Assembly (NCBI GenBank): GCA_028708055.1
Contig: JAQVZT010000021.1
Coordinates: 1-16,642, forward strand
Length of the DNA: 16,642 bases
Direction: 5' to 3'
Source of the DNA: Methanothrix sp.
GTDB taxonomy: Archaea > Halobacteriota > Methanosarcinia > Methanotrichales > Methanotrichaceae
Positions 6,661 through 14,421 of this stretch are shown here, in pieces. Each line of letters opens with the position of its first letter. Positions within the stretch are counted from its first letter, which is position 1. The notes below the pieces were generated by a model. The model had not been told where the DNA came from. It did no database searches and saw only the letters and a list, made by a program, of their open reading frames with translations. Position numbers and translations under genes: made by a program.

Positions 6661-8141
6661 GGCATCTCTCCGATGCGTTTTTGGAATTCTTCCGGCCAGT
6701 TGGATGCATCCAATCCTTTTTGGCTTAAGAAAGCGGAAGCCCAGCGTTCCAGACCCACTCCGCTGCAACCCGACCAGAGGGATTCGCCGGACTGAGACTT
6801 TACTGTGAAGCCCTTGGGATACTTCTCCCCATTGACCGACAGATTCTGAAATTCAATCCAGTTGCCGTTGTATGGCAGCACAGCTTCGTAGTCTACAGTT
6901 CCCGCTCCCGACATCTCGGCAAGGCCGGTCTTTCCTTCCTGGGCCATGAACCAGGGAGTGACCCAGGCCGTCCTCCAGCGCAACTCCAGAATATCCTCGA
7001 AGATATGCTTGTAGCAGGCCTTCAGCTTCTCAGCTTCCGCGAGCACCTGTTCCTTGCTACCCAGCCACACAATCTCTATCCTGTGAAACTCATCCACCCG
7101 CTCGATGCCGTGAATTCCACCGGACTCGTAGCGGTGGGATGTTCCGGATCGATCGAATACCCGGATCGGTAGCTCCTCGCGAGGCATTGTCATGCCCTGC
7201 AGAAATCCCCAGAAGGTGGGGCACTGGGCGTAGCACATGCCTCCGATGGGCAGATCGATCTTCTCTTTGACCAGCTCGAGCGGCACCTCATGGGTTACCT
7301 TGTAGTAGTCCATGACCTCTTCCCAGAAGGCCGGATCGCGAGTCTTGGGCGGGCAGACGAAGTAGATCTCTGGGTAGACGCCCTGAGCATGGCCGCTCTT
7401 CTTCCAGACATCCCATGTGTCCAGCTTGGGAAAGATCATCTCCCGATAGCTGAGCGGCTTTATTATCTCTTCCAGAACGATTTTCTCGAAGGTGCGGAAT
7501 ACATGTGTTGCCTCTGGCCCGTAGATCCACTGGCCGCGGCTCGATCCGTGCTTGATCCAGCCTGCCTTTTGCATCTCTTCTGTGGGATCGGAGGTGAACT
7601 TGGGCGGGCGGTCCGGGCTCTCCCAGAGCAACTCCCAGTGCTCTGTCTTGCCACCATAGCTGCTCTGAAGCTTATCTTCAAGAAGGCTGATTATCCTGTC
7701 AGGGATGCGGTTTTCCATCTCAGACTGGCCGAGAGTTCCATCCGGCCCGACGTCCAGGGATAGCAGCAGCCCGCCATCTTCAAATTTTATTTCTCGAACG
7801 TAGGGTATCTTATGATCGATGGCCCTCTGCGATTCGACTGCGATATCGAATTTGCTGATTTCCATGCCGCGCACGCCGATGCGAAATCCTTTTCCCAACA
7901 GCTCAGACAGCGGCCTGCGCAGCCTGAGCAGCGCATCATGGGCCCGCACATACCGGTCACTATCTATGACCAGATCTATCCTGCTGCCGTCCAGCTTCCA
8001 GGCGGAAATCCTGGCACCCTGACCCTCAGGCGCTCCTTTCTGCAGAATTGGACCGGCATTCTTAAAGAAGTCCGAAATGGCCGCTTCGGCCTTATCAGCG
8101 TCCGCGCTCAGCCGGAAGCTGGCCTCCAAATGAAATTTCAT
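6639..8141 (-). CDS. serS: Seryl-tRNA synthetase, methanogen type (type 2)
   Basis: A 500-residue type 2 seryl-tRNA synthetase, the rare form known from methanogens. It charges tRNA(Ser) (and tRNA(Sec) where present) with serine using an active-site zinc ion. The N-terminal 160 residues form the special tRNA-binding domain (FHLEASFRLS start). The class II catalytic core follows, with motif 2 around RVFDRSGTSHRYESGGIHG (328-346) and motif 3 at GVGLERWASAF (461-471). By position, the zinc ligands known from Methanosarcina barkeri (Cys, Glu, Cys) correspond to C307 in CYAQC, E356 in FHRIEIVW and C459 in WSGCSG. The ATG at 8141 overlaps the pcc1 stop codon by four bases, so serS is the last gene of the rps15 operon. 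Its stop lies in a hairpin terminator. Confidence 0.95.
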   Translation of the reverse strand: MKFHLEASFRLSADADKAEAAISDFFKNAGPILQKGAPEGQGARISAWKLDGSRIDLVIDSDRYVRAHDALLRLRRPLSELLGKGFRIGVRGMEISKFDIAVESQRAIDHKIPYVREIKFEDGGLLLSLDVGPDGTLGQSEMENRIPDRIISLLEDKLQSSYGGKTEHWELLWESPDRPPKFTSDPTEEMQKAGWIKHGSSRGQWIYGPEATHVFRTFEKIVLEEIIKPLSYREMIFPKLDTWDVWKKSGHAQGVYPEIYFVCPPKTRDPAFWEEVMDYYKVTHEVPLELVKEKIDLPIGGMCYAQCPTFWGFLQGMTMPREELPIRVFDRSGTSHRYESGGIHGIERVDEFHRIEIVWLGSKEQVLAEAEKLKACYKHIFEDILELRWRTAWVTPWFMAQEGKTGLAEMSGAGTVDYEAVLPYNGNWIEFQNLSVNGEKYPKGFTVKSQSGESLWSGCSGVGLERWASAFLSQKGLDASNWPEEFQKRIGEMPKGIRFL

Positions 8142-8359
8142 CTATCCTCCGCGCAAGAATGTGTCTCTTCCGCTATTTTAATGTTCATCAATAAATCGTC
8201 AACTGTGGAAAGCAGTGTGCCTATCTTCTCGTTTGAAAATTGCAGGCGGAAGCGTCCGGCGTCTATCTGCAGGCTCATGTTTGGCAGGTTGTCCGGCCTC
8301 ACCGCCTCGGCCACGGTCTCCGCTTGTGTTCCCCAAAAAGTCAGACTTGTCCTTATCAC
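8138..8359 (-). CDS. pcc1: KEOPS complex subunit Pcc1
   Basis: A 73-residue small protein matching Pcc1, the dimerising subunit of the KEOPS complex that makes N6-threonylcarbamoyladenosine (t6A) at position 37 of ANN-decoding tRNAs. Visible support includes the compact alpha-beta pattern with an Ala/Val-rich helix (AETVAEAVRPDN), the strand pair MSLQIDAGRFRLQF, and the last helix IGTLLSTVDDLLMNIKIAEE. Context is equally telling: in archaea this gene often follows rps15 and a recJ-like gene, as here. Both ends overlap their neighbours by four bases (ATGA), implying coupled translation. The protein is short and divergent, so the call leans on context. The other KEOPS subunits are not in the window. 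Confidence 0.85.
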   Translation of the reverse strand: MIRTSLTFWGTQAETVAEAVRPDNLPNMSLQIDAGRFRLQFSNEKIGTLLSTVDDLLMNIKIAEETHSCAEDR

Positions 8360-9675
8360 TGCGCATCCTCTGCCGCAGGGATATCCTCTTCAGGCTTATG
8401 AAGTTGCTCGCCCACAATCCCATCGAGGATGGCCAGGAACCGGTCCTCGCTGCCCGGCGGGATGGAAGCGCCACTGGCGATGGTATGCCCCCCGCCCGCT
8501 CCGCCGACTGCCGCAGCAGCTTCCCTCAGGGCAATTGACAGGTCGAGGCCGCGGGAGATGAGCGGCTTTGTCCCGCGGGCGGAGATCTTGACTATCTCGT
8601 CCTTATGATTGAGAGTTATGAGCGGCATATCGGTATACAGGTACCTGATACCCAGCCCCGAGACAATTGCGCCCGCTTCCTGATTTGCCATCTTGAGGTA
8701 GCGGATGTTCTTCAGGGTCCGATTCTGCTCTCGCAGCATTTCGATTTCTCTTCGGATGTGGCCTTTGTACTCCCGGGCCAGGCTCCTTGCCTGGTCGAGT
8801 GCACCCCTATCGCGCAGGCAGAGGGTGAGTCCTAATCCTGGAACGTCTCTGTTGCCGCAGGCGTTTAGCAGCTCCACCATCTCCAGGGAATTTTCCACCA
8901 CCTCGTTCTTGAGGCGGATGGCCTCTCCTATGATCGAGTCAGCAGCAAAGCTTCCCTGCATGAGCATCTTTAATGTGACGGCAGTGCATAGTCTGGCCAG
9001 GTCTTCTCTTTCCAGGCTCTCAACATTGCCTTTTATCTTTAAGTCGTCCAAAAAATGGCGGGTCTTTTCTGAGTCTCCGGTAAAGTCCAGGAGCGGCTCG
9101 ATGCAATTTGTAAAGACCTCTTCGACCGGGCCGTCCTGCGACATCTTCAGTCCGGCTCTGGTCTCCACAGCCCCCGAGGCAATTGCCTCTTCCAGAATGG
9201 CCCGGTTCGCGCCGACCATGCCCTGCCGGTCGCCCATAGCGCCTACCAGTGCCAGGCCGCAGAGATCGGTGTTCTCGCCCATATGGCGGGCCACAGAATA
9301 GACCGTGCCTGCGGCAGATAACTCAAAGGCACCATCTATGCCGAACAGATGGGGATTGAGGTGCATGCACTCCAGTCTGCCCACCGGTCGGTGATGGTCC
9401 AGGACAAAACAATCTTCTTTTATGCTTGATATCAACTCGGGCTTTCCGCTGCCCATATCGCAGAATACCACCGGCCCATCAAGCCCGACAAGGGCGGACT
9501 CATCCAGCCGGTTTACGAGGCTTGCCTGGAATGGTATTCCTGCGCGCAGGAGGGCATTGCAGATCAGACCTGCGGAGGTGATCCCGTCTGCATCGTTATG
9601 CGAGATCACCCGCATGCTGTCACATTGCAGTATTGACCTGGCAATGGCCTCGGCGGCTTTGTCCAGCCGCTTCAT
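8356..9675 (-). CDS. RecJ-like DHH-family phosphoesterase/nuclease
   Basis: A 439-residue DHH-family protein of the archaeal RecJ-like group. The core motifs are present: SHNDADG at 25-31, a lone Asp in FCDMG (D73), the DHH triad at 93-95 and GDR at 148-150, which together hold two Mn2+ ions. A C-terminal DHHA1 domain ends with the glycine-rich GGAGGGH at 391-397 that contacts nucleic acid. Members act as single-strand exonucleases, and some bind the GINS replication complex (GAN) or resemble Cdc45. Which role applies here cannot be read from sequence. The start at 9675 overlaps the rps15 stop, and the end overlaps pcc1, each by four bases. Confidence 0.9.
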   Translation of the reverse strand: MKRLDKAAEAIARSILQCDSMRVISHNDADGITSAGLICNALLRAGIPFQASLVNRLDESALVGLDGPVVFCDMGSGKPELISSIKEDCFVLDHHRPVGRLECMHLNPHLFGIDGAFELSAAGTVYSVARHMGENTDLCGLALVGAMGDRQGMVGANRAILEEAIASGAVETRAGLKMSQDGPVEEVFTNCIEPLLDFTGDSEKTRHFLDDLKIKGNVESLEREDLARLCTAVTLKMLMQGSFAADSIIGEAIRLKNEVVENSLEMVELLNACGNRDVPGLGLTLCLRDRGALDQARSLAREYKGHIRREIEMLREQNRTLKNIRYLKMANQEAGAIVSGLGIRYLYTDMPLITLNHKDEIVKISARGTKPLISRGLDLSIALREAAAAVGGAGGGHTIASGASIPPGSEDRFLAILDGIVGEQLHKPEEDIPAAEDAQ

Positions 9676-10127
9676 GAAATGAGAATCTCAGCCGACTCTG
9701 GCGAGTAGGTCCAATCCGGAGCCAATCTTCCGGAATCATGATAATATTTTACCAGTCTGCGGACCTTGCTCTCTGTGAGGTTCAGGGACCTCTTATTGTG
9801 AATGTCCTTCTTGTTGGCCTTGACATGTTTGCGTACATGCAGAGCCTTTCTCATCAGGTTGGTGAGGTCCTCAGGAATATCCGGCAGGGCGTTCTTCTCC
9901 TTCAAAAATGCGGTTATATTCTTGCCCAAAAGCAGCTTTGTGCTCGGCACTCCGTATTGATCTCTCAGAGTCAGGCCGATGCGGCTGGCAGGCAGTCCGC
10001 TCTCGTGCAGCTTCATGATAGTCTTTTCCAGCTCCTCTTTGGAGACATCAGACCATGCCGGTACCTTTGGGTTCGCGGGTGGTCTGGATCGAGAGGAACC
10101 CTTTTTTCTGCTATGAACTTTAGCCAT
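9672..10127 (-). CDS. rps15: 30S ribosomal protein S15 (uS15), archaeal type
   Basis: A 151-residue uS15 of the archaeal/eukaryotic form, which has an N-terminal extension (MAKVHSRKKGSSRS) missing in bacterial S15. It binds the central domain of 16S rRNA early in small-subunit assembly. Recognisable family segments are GLTLRDQYGVPS, the basic HVRKHVKANKKDIHNKRSL helix and RRLVKYYHDSGRLAPDW near the end. The ATG at 10127 is chosen over the one at 10142 because GAGG lies nine bases upstream and MAKVHSR is the canonical N-terminus. It heads the operon with recJ-like, pcc1 and serS. Confidence 0.96.
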   Translation of the reverse strand: MAKVHSRKKGSSRSRPPANPKVPAWSDVSKEELEKTIMKLHESGLPASRIGLTLRDQYGVPSTKLLLGKNITAFLKEKNALPDIPEDLTNLMRKALHVRKHVKANKKDIHNKRSLNLTESKVRRLVKYYHDSGRLAPDWTYSPESAEILIS

Positions 10128-10186
10128 CTTAATAGTCCTCATTAAATTTCATAAAGGCGAAGGTGTAGATGCTCACTCTTAGCTGG

Positions 10187-10194
10187 GATAAAAA
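10187..10194 (-). promoter_or_regulatory. Candidate TATA box of the rps15 operon
   Basis: On the minus strand this reads TTTTTATC, about 60 bases upstream of the ATG at 10127. It predicts a start near 10162 and a 30-40 base leader carrying the GAGG ribosome site. Confidence 0.4.
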
Positions 10195-10220
10195 TCTTGC
10201 GCCGCCCGGCGGGAGGCAGA

Positions 10221-10244
10221 TTATAGGCAACTGATTTATAGGCA
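10221..10244 (+). repeat. Direct repeat TTATAGGCA x2 upstream of the DUF116 gene
   Basis: TTATAGGCA occurs at 10221-10229 and again at 10236-10244, spaced 15 bases start to start. The downstream copy includes TTTATAGG (10235-10242), which sits at TATA-box distance from a transcription start just before the ATG at 10268. The arrangement could be a promoter with an overlapping regulator site, or two alternative TATA elements. Confidence 0.4.
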
Positions 10245-10267
10245 TTGGGATTTTCTAGGCTACTATC

Positions 10268-10921
10268 ATGTTTCCTGAGTACATAAACCAGCTGTTTTAC
10301 ATCGTAGGAGAAGCCGTGGTACTATTGGCCGCATTGGTCTTGATTTTGTCCATAATAGTATCCATGCTCGTTCTCTATTCCTTCAAGACAGGCAATTTCT
10401 TCGCTGCCAGGTACATGCTTTTGGGCATTATTCTCCTTGAGAATGTGATAACGTCCCTCTTCTGGATCTTTCGGGCCGAGGATTGCATTGTGGATGACGT
10501 GGGTGTGCGGCTTCGCAATTATATCAATAATAAGAAGTTCCTGAAGGTGCCATACTCCATGCGGTTCATCTTCATGCCCCAATGCGTTCGCAGCACGGAA
10601 TGTCCTGCCAAGCTCACCCCGGATGGCATAAAGTGTGTGAACTGCGGGCGCTGTGGCGTCGGCGAGGCCAAGAAGTATGCAGAGGGTCTAGGGTATCATT
10701 TCTTCATAGTTCCCGGATCAAGTTTCAATAAGAGGATAATCAAGAAATATCAGCCGCGAGCAATTGTCGGCGTCGGATGCCATATGGAGATAAAAGAGGG
10801 TCTTGATCTCTGCCATAGCTATGGCATACCAGCGCGTGGGGTGCTACTCTTAAAGGCGGGCTGCGTGGCCACGACACTGGACTGGGAGCAGTTTCACGAG
10901 ACCATAACTGAGATAGAATAG
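10268..10921 (+). CDS. DUF116 membrane protein with cysteine clusters
   Basis: A 217-residue DUF116-family protein of unknown function. Two hydrophobic helices (about residues 14-38 and 44-67) anchor it in the membrane. A soluble domain follows with conserved cysteines at 106, 112, 123, 126, 129, 171, 182 and 199 (QCVRSTECPA, KCVNCGRCG, VGVGCHMEI, KAGCVAT). The CxxCxxC set suggests a metal or Fe-S site. Families of this kind are widespread in methanogens and some anaerobic bacteria without an assigned reaction. There is no good ribosome site, and the TATA-like element ends about 25 bases before the ATG, so the transcript may be almost leaderless. It diverges from rps15. Confidence 0.85.
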   Translation: MFPEYINQLFYIVGEAVVLLAALVLILSIIVSMLVLYSFKTGNFFAARYMLLGIILLENVITSLFWIFRAEDCIVDDVGVRLRNYINNKKFLKVPYSMRFIFMPQCVRSTECPAKLTPDGIKCVNCGRCGVGEAKKYAEGLGYHFFIVPGSSFNKRIIKKYQPRAIVGVGCHMEIKEGLDLCHSYGIPARGVLLLKAGCVATTLDWEQFHETITEIE

Positions 10922-10981
10922 AACCGTGATGCAAGTCGCTCCCAGAAGATGGTGCCGCAGGCAATCGATCCAATGACAAAT

Positions 10982-10999
10982 AAAAAAGAACCAAAAAAA
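10982..10999 (-). terminator. Double oligo-T terminator of the ferredoxin gene
   Basis: On the minus strand, T7 (10993-10999) and T6 (10982-10987) follow the ferredoxin stop codon by about 20-35 bases. Archaeal RNA polymerase terminates at such T-runs. No stable hairpin precedes them. Confidence 0.55.
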
Positions 11000-11017
11000 T
11001 GTACTAAGTGCTACAAT

Positions 11018-11194
11018 TTATTCCATGCTGATGGCTTCGGATGGGCAAGCCTCAACGCATGTCTTGCACTCAGTGCACTTTTCCTTGTTTACTACTGCTA
11101 TTTCTTCATCGTCCAGAGTGATGGCTTCTTCCGGGCACTCCTCGACGCAAGTTCCACAGCTTACGCATTCTTCTCTGTTAACAACTGCGGGCAT
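11018..11194 (-). CDS. Small 2[4Fe-4S] ferredoxin
   Basis: A 58-residue bacterial-type ferredoxin that carries electrons between cytoplasmic redox enzymes. It has two complete CxxCxxCxxxCP motifs, with cysteines at 10, 13, 16, 20 and 40, 43, 46, 50, enough for two [4Fe-4S] clusters. The acidic, duplicated structure is typical of clostridial/methanogen ferredoxins. The ATG at 11194 has a very strong ribosome site (GGAGGAG, about eight bases upstream). It has its own promoter at 11248-11255 and oligo-T terminator, so it is probably transcribed alone, though it lies just downstream of nrdD on the same strand. It could supply electrons to ribonucleotide reductase activation, but nothing in the sequence shows a specific partner. 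Confidence 0.93.
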   Translation of the reverse strand: MPAVVNREECVSCGTCVEECPEEAITLDDEEIAVVNKEKCTECKTCVEACPSEAISME

Positions 11195-11247
11195 TATTAG
11201 ACTCCTCCAATTTGCCTTACTAGGGCAAATCCACTGTTAGTGTATCT

Positions 11248-11255
11248 GATATATA
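11248..11255 (-). promoter_or_regulatory. TATA box of the ferredoxin gene
   Basis: On the minus strand the stretch reads CGAAAGGTATATATCAG, which has a purine-rich BRE-like CGAAAG followed by TATATATC. It lies about 55 bases before the ATG at 11194, predicting a start near 11222 and a leader holding the GGAGGAG ribosome site. It is the clearest promoter in the window. Confidence 0.6.
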
Positions 11256-11262
11256 CCTTTCG

Positions 11263-11281
11263 TTAGGCCGTTTTTGCCTAA
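11263..11281 (-). terminator. Hairpin at the end of nrdD
   Basis: TTAGGC (11263-11268) and GCCTAA (11276-11281) form a six-base stem over the nrdD stop codon, with a seven-base loop. No T-run follows on the minus strand, so it would be a weak terminator or a 3'-end stabiliser. Some read-through into the ferredoxin gene is possible. Confidence 0.35.
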
Positions 11282-13554
11282 GCCAGTTCGTTGTATCTCT
11301 TTCGGTCTTTCAGTTCCTGGCGTTTGGCGCTGTTCCATCCGCTGACCGCCTGGAGATACCCTGTAATTCTGCTTATATGGTCCACGTCGTTTGACCCGCA
11401 ATTCGGGCACTGCTCTTTCAGCCCGCCCGAAACCTGAGAGCAGCCCAGGCATACGGTCATATCTCTGCTGAATGTAAAGTAGCCGATCTGGGTTTCTCTG
11501 GACAGGCGCATGCCGAAGTCCATCAGGCCCTGGGGGTCTGGGGTTGCTTCGCCCATGAAGATATGGAATATGTTGCCTCCATCGACTATGGGGAAGAAGA
11601 CGTGTTCGTGTTTTGCCCTTTCGAATATGGTCACGTCGGCGCCGGGCGGCAGGTGAGTGCCGTTGGTGTAGTAAACCGGCAGATCGCGCGTCTTTTGTAC
11701 GTTCTTTTTTACCGCAGACAGGTCGCCCTTGACTACCGTCTCGGCATAATCCCGGTACTCCTCATGGATGAGGTCTGACACCGCGAAACGCTGGGCAGTG
11801 GTCTCGGCAGGCGTGCGCGCCAGGGCAATGGTCATGCCGTGCTGCGCAGATAGTTTCTTGGCGTAGATCTCCATCTCGGTCATGGCCCGCACTGCCAGCT
11901 TCCAGGCCTCCTTTGCTTCATGCATCTGCTTTCCGGTATGAAACTGCACCATCTCGTTGACGCCCACCACGCCGATGGTATAGACCAGCCCCTCCAGGTC
12001 AACGGCGACGCTGCCTTTCTCGCCAGTATGCGGGTCGCGCGGCTGCTGGGTGGCGAAGGGCATGCGGTGGTTTTTGATGATCTGGTTCATCCACTCGCGC
12101 TTGACCTTGAAGATCTCAACCGATGTATCCATCAGCTCTCTCAGGTATTCGAAGAGCAGCTCGTCGTCGCCCCTCGCGAGGTAAGCGGCGCGAGGACAGT
12201 TGAGAGATACAACCTGCCAGGAGCCCATTGAGAAGTGCTTGCCATCTTTAAAGTACAGCTTGTCATCAAACAGGCTGTCGCTCTCGTAGGTGGCTGCAAA
12301 TTGGTACGCACAGCATTGATAGCACGATATTCCCTCTCCCGCACCGCGATATGCGGGAAGCTGATTGTCGAAGTACGGCGTGCCGTACTCAGCAGCCAGC
12401 TTGAACGTCATGAGGTAGAGCTGCTGGTAGGTTGGCAGGTCGGGGTGCGCTGCATTGAATGCCTCGTCCTCCTTCATGAAGTCCGGCTCGATGCTGATCT
12501 CCGGCTTGGGGAAGTTGAAGGGCTTGCCCCAGTAGTCTCCGGCGAGCATGACCTCCATGAGCGCTTTGAAGGCCAGACGGACCTCCCGCTCGAACTGGCC
12601 GTAGGTCTTGAGCGGAGCCTCGGGCGATGAGCCGTTCCAGACTTTTCCAGCATAAACGGCAGGCTTGTCCCGCCATAGCTTGGGAACACCGGGCGTGAGC
12701 TGCACCGAGGAGAAGACGAGCTGGCCGCCGCGGGCGACCATCATCTGCGTCATCTCGTAGACGAACATCTGCATGAGCTGGACTATCTCTCCGTAATCTT
12801 TGCCCTCAAAGTAAGGGGCGATGAATGTGAGGAAGTTGTAGAAGCCCTGACCACCCGCGAAGTTGGTCTGGGCGCTTCCCAGGGCTTTCACGGCGTGCAG
12901 CATTGCTACCTCCGGCTTCTTGGCGGGGCCGGCGACGCTGGCTTTGGTGCCCAGGCCGTCGGGCATCAGGCCGTAGTAGAGGAAATAGCGCAGATCCCAA
13001 TCCTGACAGAATGGTCTCGTTCCGAAATATTCCAGATCGTGTATGTGCAGGTCTCCGGCCAGGTGGCGGTCGGCGAGATGGGGCGGCAGCAACAGCAGAT
13101 ACTGCTCCTTGCTGATCTTGTCCGCCTTCTTCTTATGGCTGGTCTCGGCATTTTCCTGGAGGTTGGCATTCTCCTTGGACTCAAAGCCCGTGCCGATATC
13201 GATGAGGTGGGCATCGAAGACCGGAGTCCCAACGCGCGTGCAGATGTTGCGCCACTCAGTGTGATGCCTCTCCAGGAGGACTACATTCATAATCTCGCGC
13301 ACAAGTGGGCCGCTGAGGTACTGGACGTTCATCCAGCGAACCCGGCGCTCCACCTCTCGTGCGATATCCTGGGCCTCTTCAGGGGTTATGCCTGGCTCTT
13401 TATAAAATTGCTCTGAGAGTTTTGTCTCCTTGAGCAGCTGCTTGGCTATGGCATCTCTATTCCAGTCCAGCAGATGGCCGTCTGTGGTCCTAACCCTGGG
13501 CATGGCAGATACAGCCAGCCCTTCCAGGGTCTGCTGCACAATTCTGCTGCTCAA
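11278..13554 (-). CDS. nrdD: Anaerobic (class III) ribonucleoside-triphosphate reductase
   Basis: A 758-residue class III ribonucleotide reductase, which makes deoxynucleotides for DNA synthesis without oxygen using a glycyl radical. The N-terminal part (about 19-110) resembles an ATP-cone allosteric domain. The C-terminus has the zinc cysteines C702, C705, C716 and C719 (CLGC, CPNC) and the radical glycine G732 in RITGYL. Cysteines C411, C414 and C415 in SCYQCCAYQ lie in the active-site region. The frame opens at a TTG (13554), with AGAGGGG about nine bases upstream. An ATG at 13503 (MPRVRTTDGH) is the alternative start and would remove 17 residues. The activase NrdG is not next to it. It lies upstream of the ferredoxin gene on the same strand. 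Confidence 0.93.
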   Translation of the reverse strand: MSSRIVQQTLEGLAVSAMPRVRTTDGHLLDWNRDAIAKQLLKETKLSEQFYKEPGITPEEAQDIAREVERRVRWMNVQYLSGPLVREIMNVVLLERHHTEWRNICTRVGTPVFDAHLIDIGTGFESKENANLQENAETSHKKKADKISKEQYLLLLPPHLADRHLAGDLHIHDLEYFGTRPFCQDWDLRYFLYYGLMPDGLGTKASVAGPAKKPEVAMLHAVKALGSAQTNFAGGQGFYNFLTFIAPYFEGKDYGEIVQLMQMFVYEMTQMMVARGGQLVFSSVQLTPGVPKLWRDKPAVYAGKVWNGSSPEAPLKTYGQFEREVRLAFKALMEVMLAGDYWGKPFNFPKPEISIEPDFMKEDEAFNAAHPDLPTYQQLYLMTFKLAAEYGTPYFDNQLPAYRGAGEGISCYQCCAYQFAATYESDSLFDDKLYFKDGKHFSMGSWQVVSLNCPRAAYLARGDDELLFEYLRELMDTSVEIFKVKREWMNQIIKNHRMPFATQQPRDPHTGEKGSVAVDLEGLVYTIGVVGVNEMVQFHTGKQMHEAKEAWKLAVRAMTEMEIYAKKLSAQHGMTIALARTPAETTAQRFAVSDLIHEEYRDYAETVVKGDLSAVKKNVQKTRDLPVYYTNGTHLPPGADVTIFERAKHEHVFFPIVDGGNIFHIFMGEATPDPQGLMDFGMRLSRETQIGYFTFSRDMTVCLGCSQVSGGLKEQCPNCGSNDVDHISRITGYLQAVSGWNSAKRQELKDRKRYNELA

Positions 13555-13568
13555 AGCCCATCCCCTCT

Positions 13569-13615
13569 AATATAAAGCAACATAACTCATCCCCTTGGCG
13601 GTCGACTTATTATAC
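13569..13615 (-). promoter_or_regulatory. nrdD promoter region with two TATA-like elements
   Basis: On the minus strand GTATAATA (13608-13615) and TTTATATT (13569-13576) both resemble TATA boxes. The first gives a leader of about 30 bases before the TTG at 13554. The second would start transcription inside the frame and favour the ATG at 13503. The rest of 13616-13806 is AT-rich and shows no gene. Confidence 0.4.
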
Positions 13616-13776
13616 CGTATTTCATCCTGGGTTTATTCGCGTTTCGCTCATTAACTCCATCAAAATCTTTTAGCAATTATGTCTGATCTGATTAATAAAG
13701 AATGCGATTGACCTTCTGCTTTCAAAGCTATAACTCTGATGTGCGCGTGGGGCGAAAGTGTTTTCGAATTTATTGT

Positions 13777-13801
13777 GTGATCACTTAACAATTTTTAAAA
13801 A
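13777..13801 (-). terminator. T-run and palindrome after the superoxide dismutase gene
   Basis: On the minus strand a T5 run (13797-13801) comes right after the stop codon, then a second A/T block and the perfect palindrome GTGATCAC (13777-13784). The T-run can act as an archaeal terminator. The palindrome could be part of a hairpin or a protein-binding site; nothing decides between them. Confidence 0.35.
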
Positions 13802-13806
13802 TAGTA

Positions 13807-14421
13807 TTATTTAATTATCGCTTCCAGTCTCCTGTTGACCTCCTCCCAGTTCACAATGTTCCAGAAGGCCTCCACAAATTTTGGCCTCTCGTTCTTGTAG
13901 TCGAGATAGTAGGCATGCTCCCAGACATCCAGAACCATGAGGATGCGAAGATTGGGCATGACATTCACATTGTGCTTCTCAATCTGCATGATCAGCAGCC
14001 TTCCGGTCAGGCCGCACCTGGCTAAAGCCGCCCAGCCCGAGCCCTCCGCGCTGGCCGCCGCCGCGGAAAACTCCTTCTTGAAGCGCTCAAAGGATCCGAA
14101 CTCCTTCTGGAGAGCATCCGCCAGAGCGCCGCCCGGCTCCTTGCCAGTCTTTGCGGCAGGGGCCAGATTTCCCCAGAACAGGTCGTGCAGAACATGCCCA
14201 CCCACCTGGAAGGACAGCTCCTTGAGGGTGGCCTTCATGTCCACATCTGCTCCCGCCTGGCGGGCTTTGTCCAGCCTCTCCAATATGGCATTAGCTCCAT
14301 TCACATAGGCTGCGTGGTGCTTGTCATGATGCAGTCGCAGCTGCTGCTCCGAGACAAATGGCTCCAGGGCGTTGTAGGCATAAGGCAGCTGTGGCAGGGA
14401 ATACAATTTTTTTTCAGACAT
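13807..14421 (-). CDS. sod: Superoxide dismutase, Fe/Mn family
   Basis: A 204-residue iron/manganese superoxide dismutase that converts superoxide to oxygen and hydrogen peroxide in the cytoplasm. Metal ligands by family alignment are H31 (LHHDKHH), H79 (VLHDLFWGN), D165 and H169 (LDVWEHAYYLDY). H150 in QIEKHNVNV occupies the place of the metal-tuning Gln of bacterial MnSOD, as in methanogen enzymes, so metal preference cannot be decided by inspection. The ATG at 14421 is chosen over one at 14451 because AGGTGAT lies six bases upstream and MSEKKLYSLPQLPYAYNALEP is the normal N-terminus. It appears to be transcribed alone, divergent from the pentapeptide-repeat gene. Confidence 0.95.
   Translation of the reverse strand: MSEKKLYSLPQLPYAYNALEPFVSEQQLRLHHDKHHAAYVNGANAILERLDKARQAGADVDMKATLKELSFQVGGHVLHDLFWGNLAPAAKTGKEPGGALADALQKEFGSFERFKKEFSAAAASAEGSGWAALARCGLTGRLLIMQIEKHNVNVMPNLRILMVLDVWEHAYYLDYKNERPKFVEAFWNIVNWEEVNRRLEAIIK

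Noticed and set aside
10949..11240. Plus-strand open frames of 71-83 codons between the DUF116 and nrdD genes
   Set aside because: They lie antisense to the minus-strand ferredoxin, which has eight correctly spaced cysteines, a strong ribosome site and a promoter.
12895..13416. 173-codon plus-strand frame opposite nrdD
   Set aside because: It is antisense to a well-supported gene and shows no recognisable domain or start signal.
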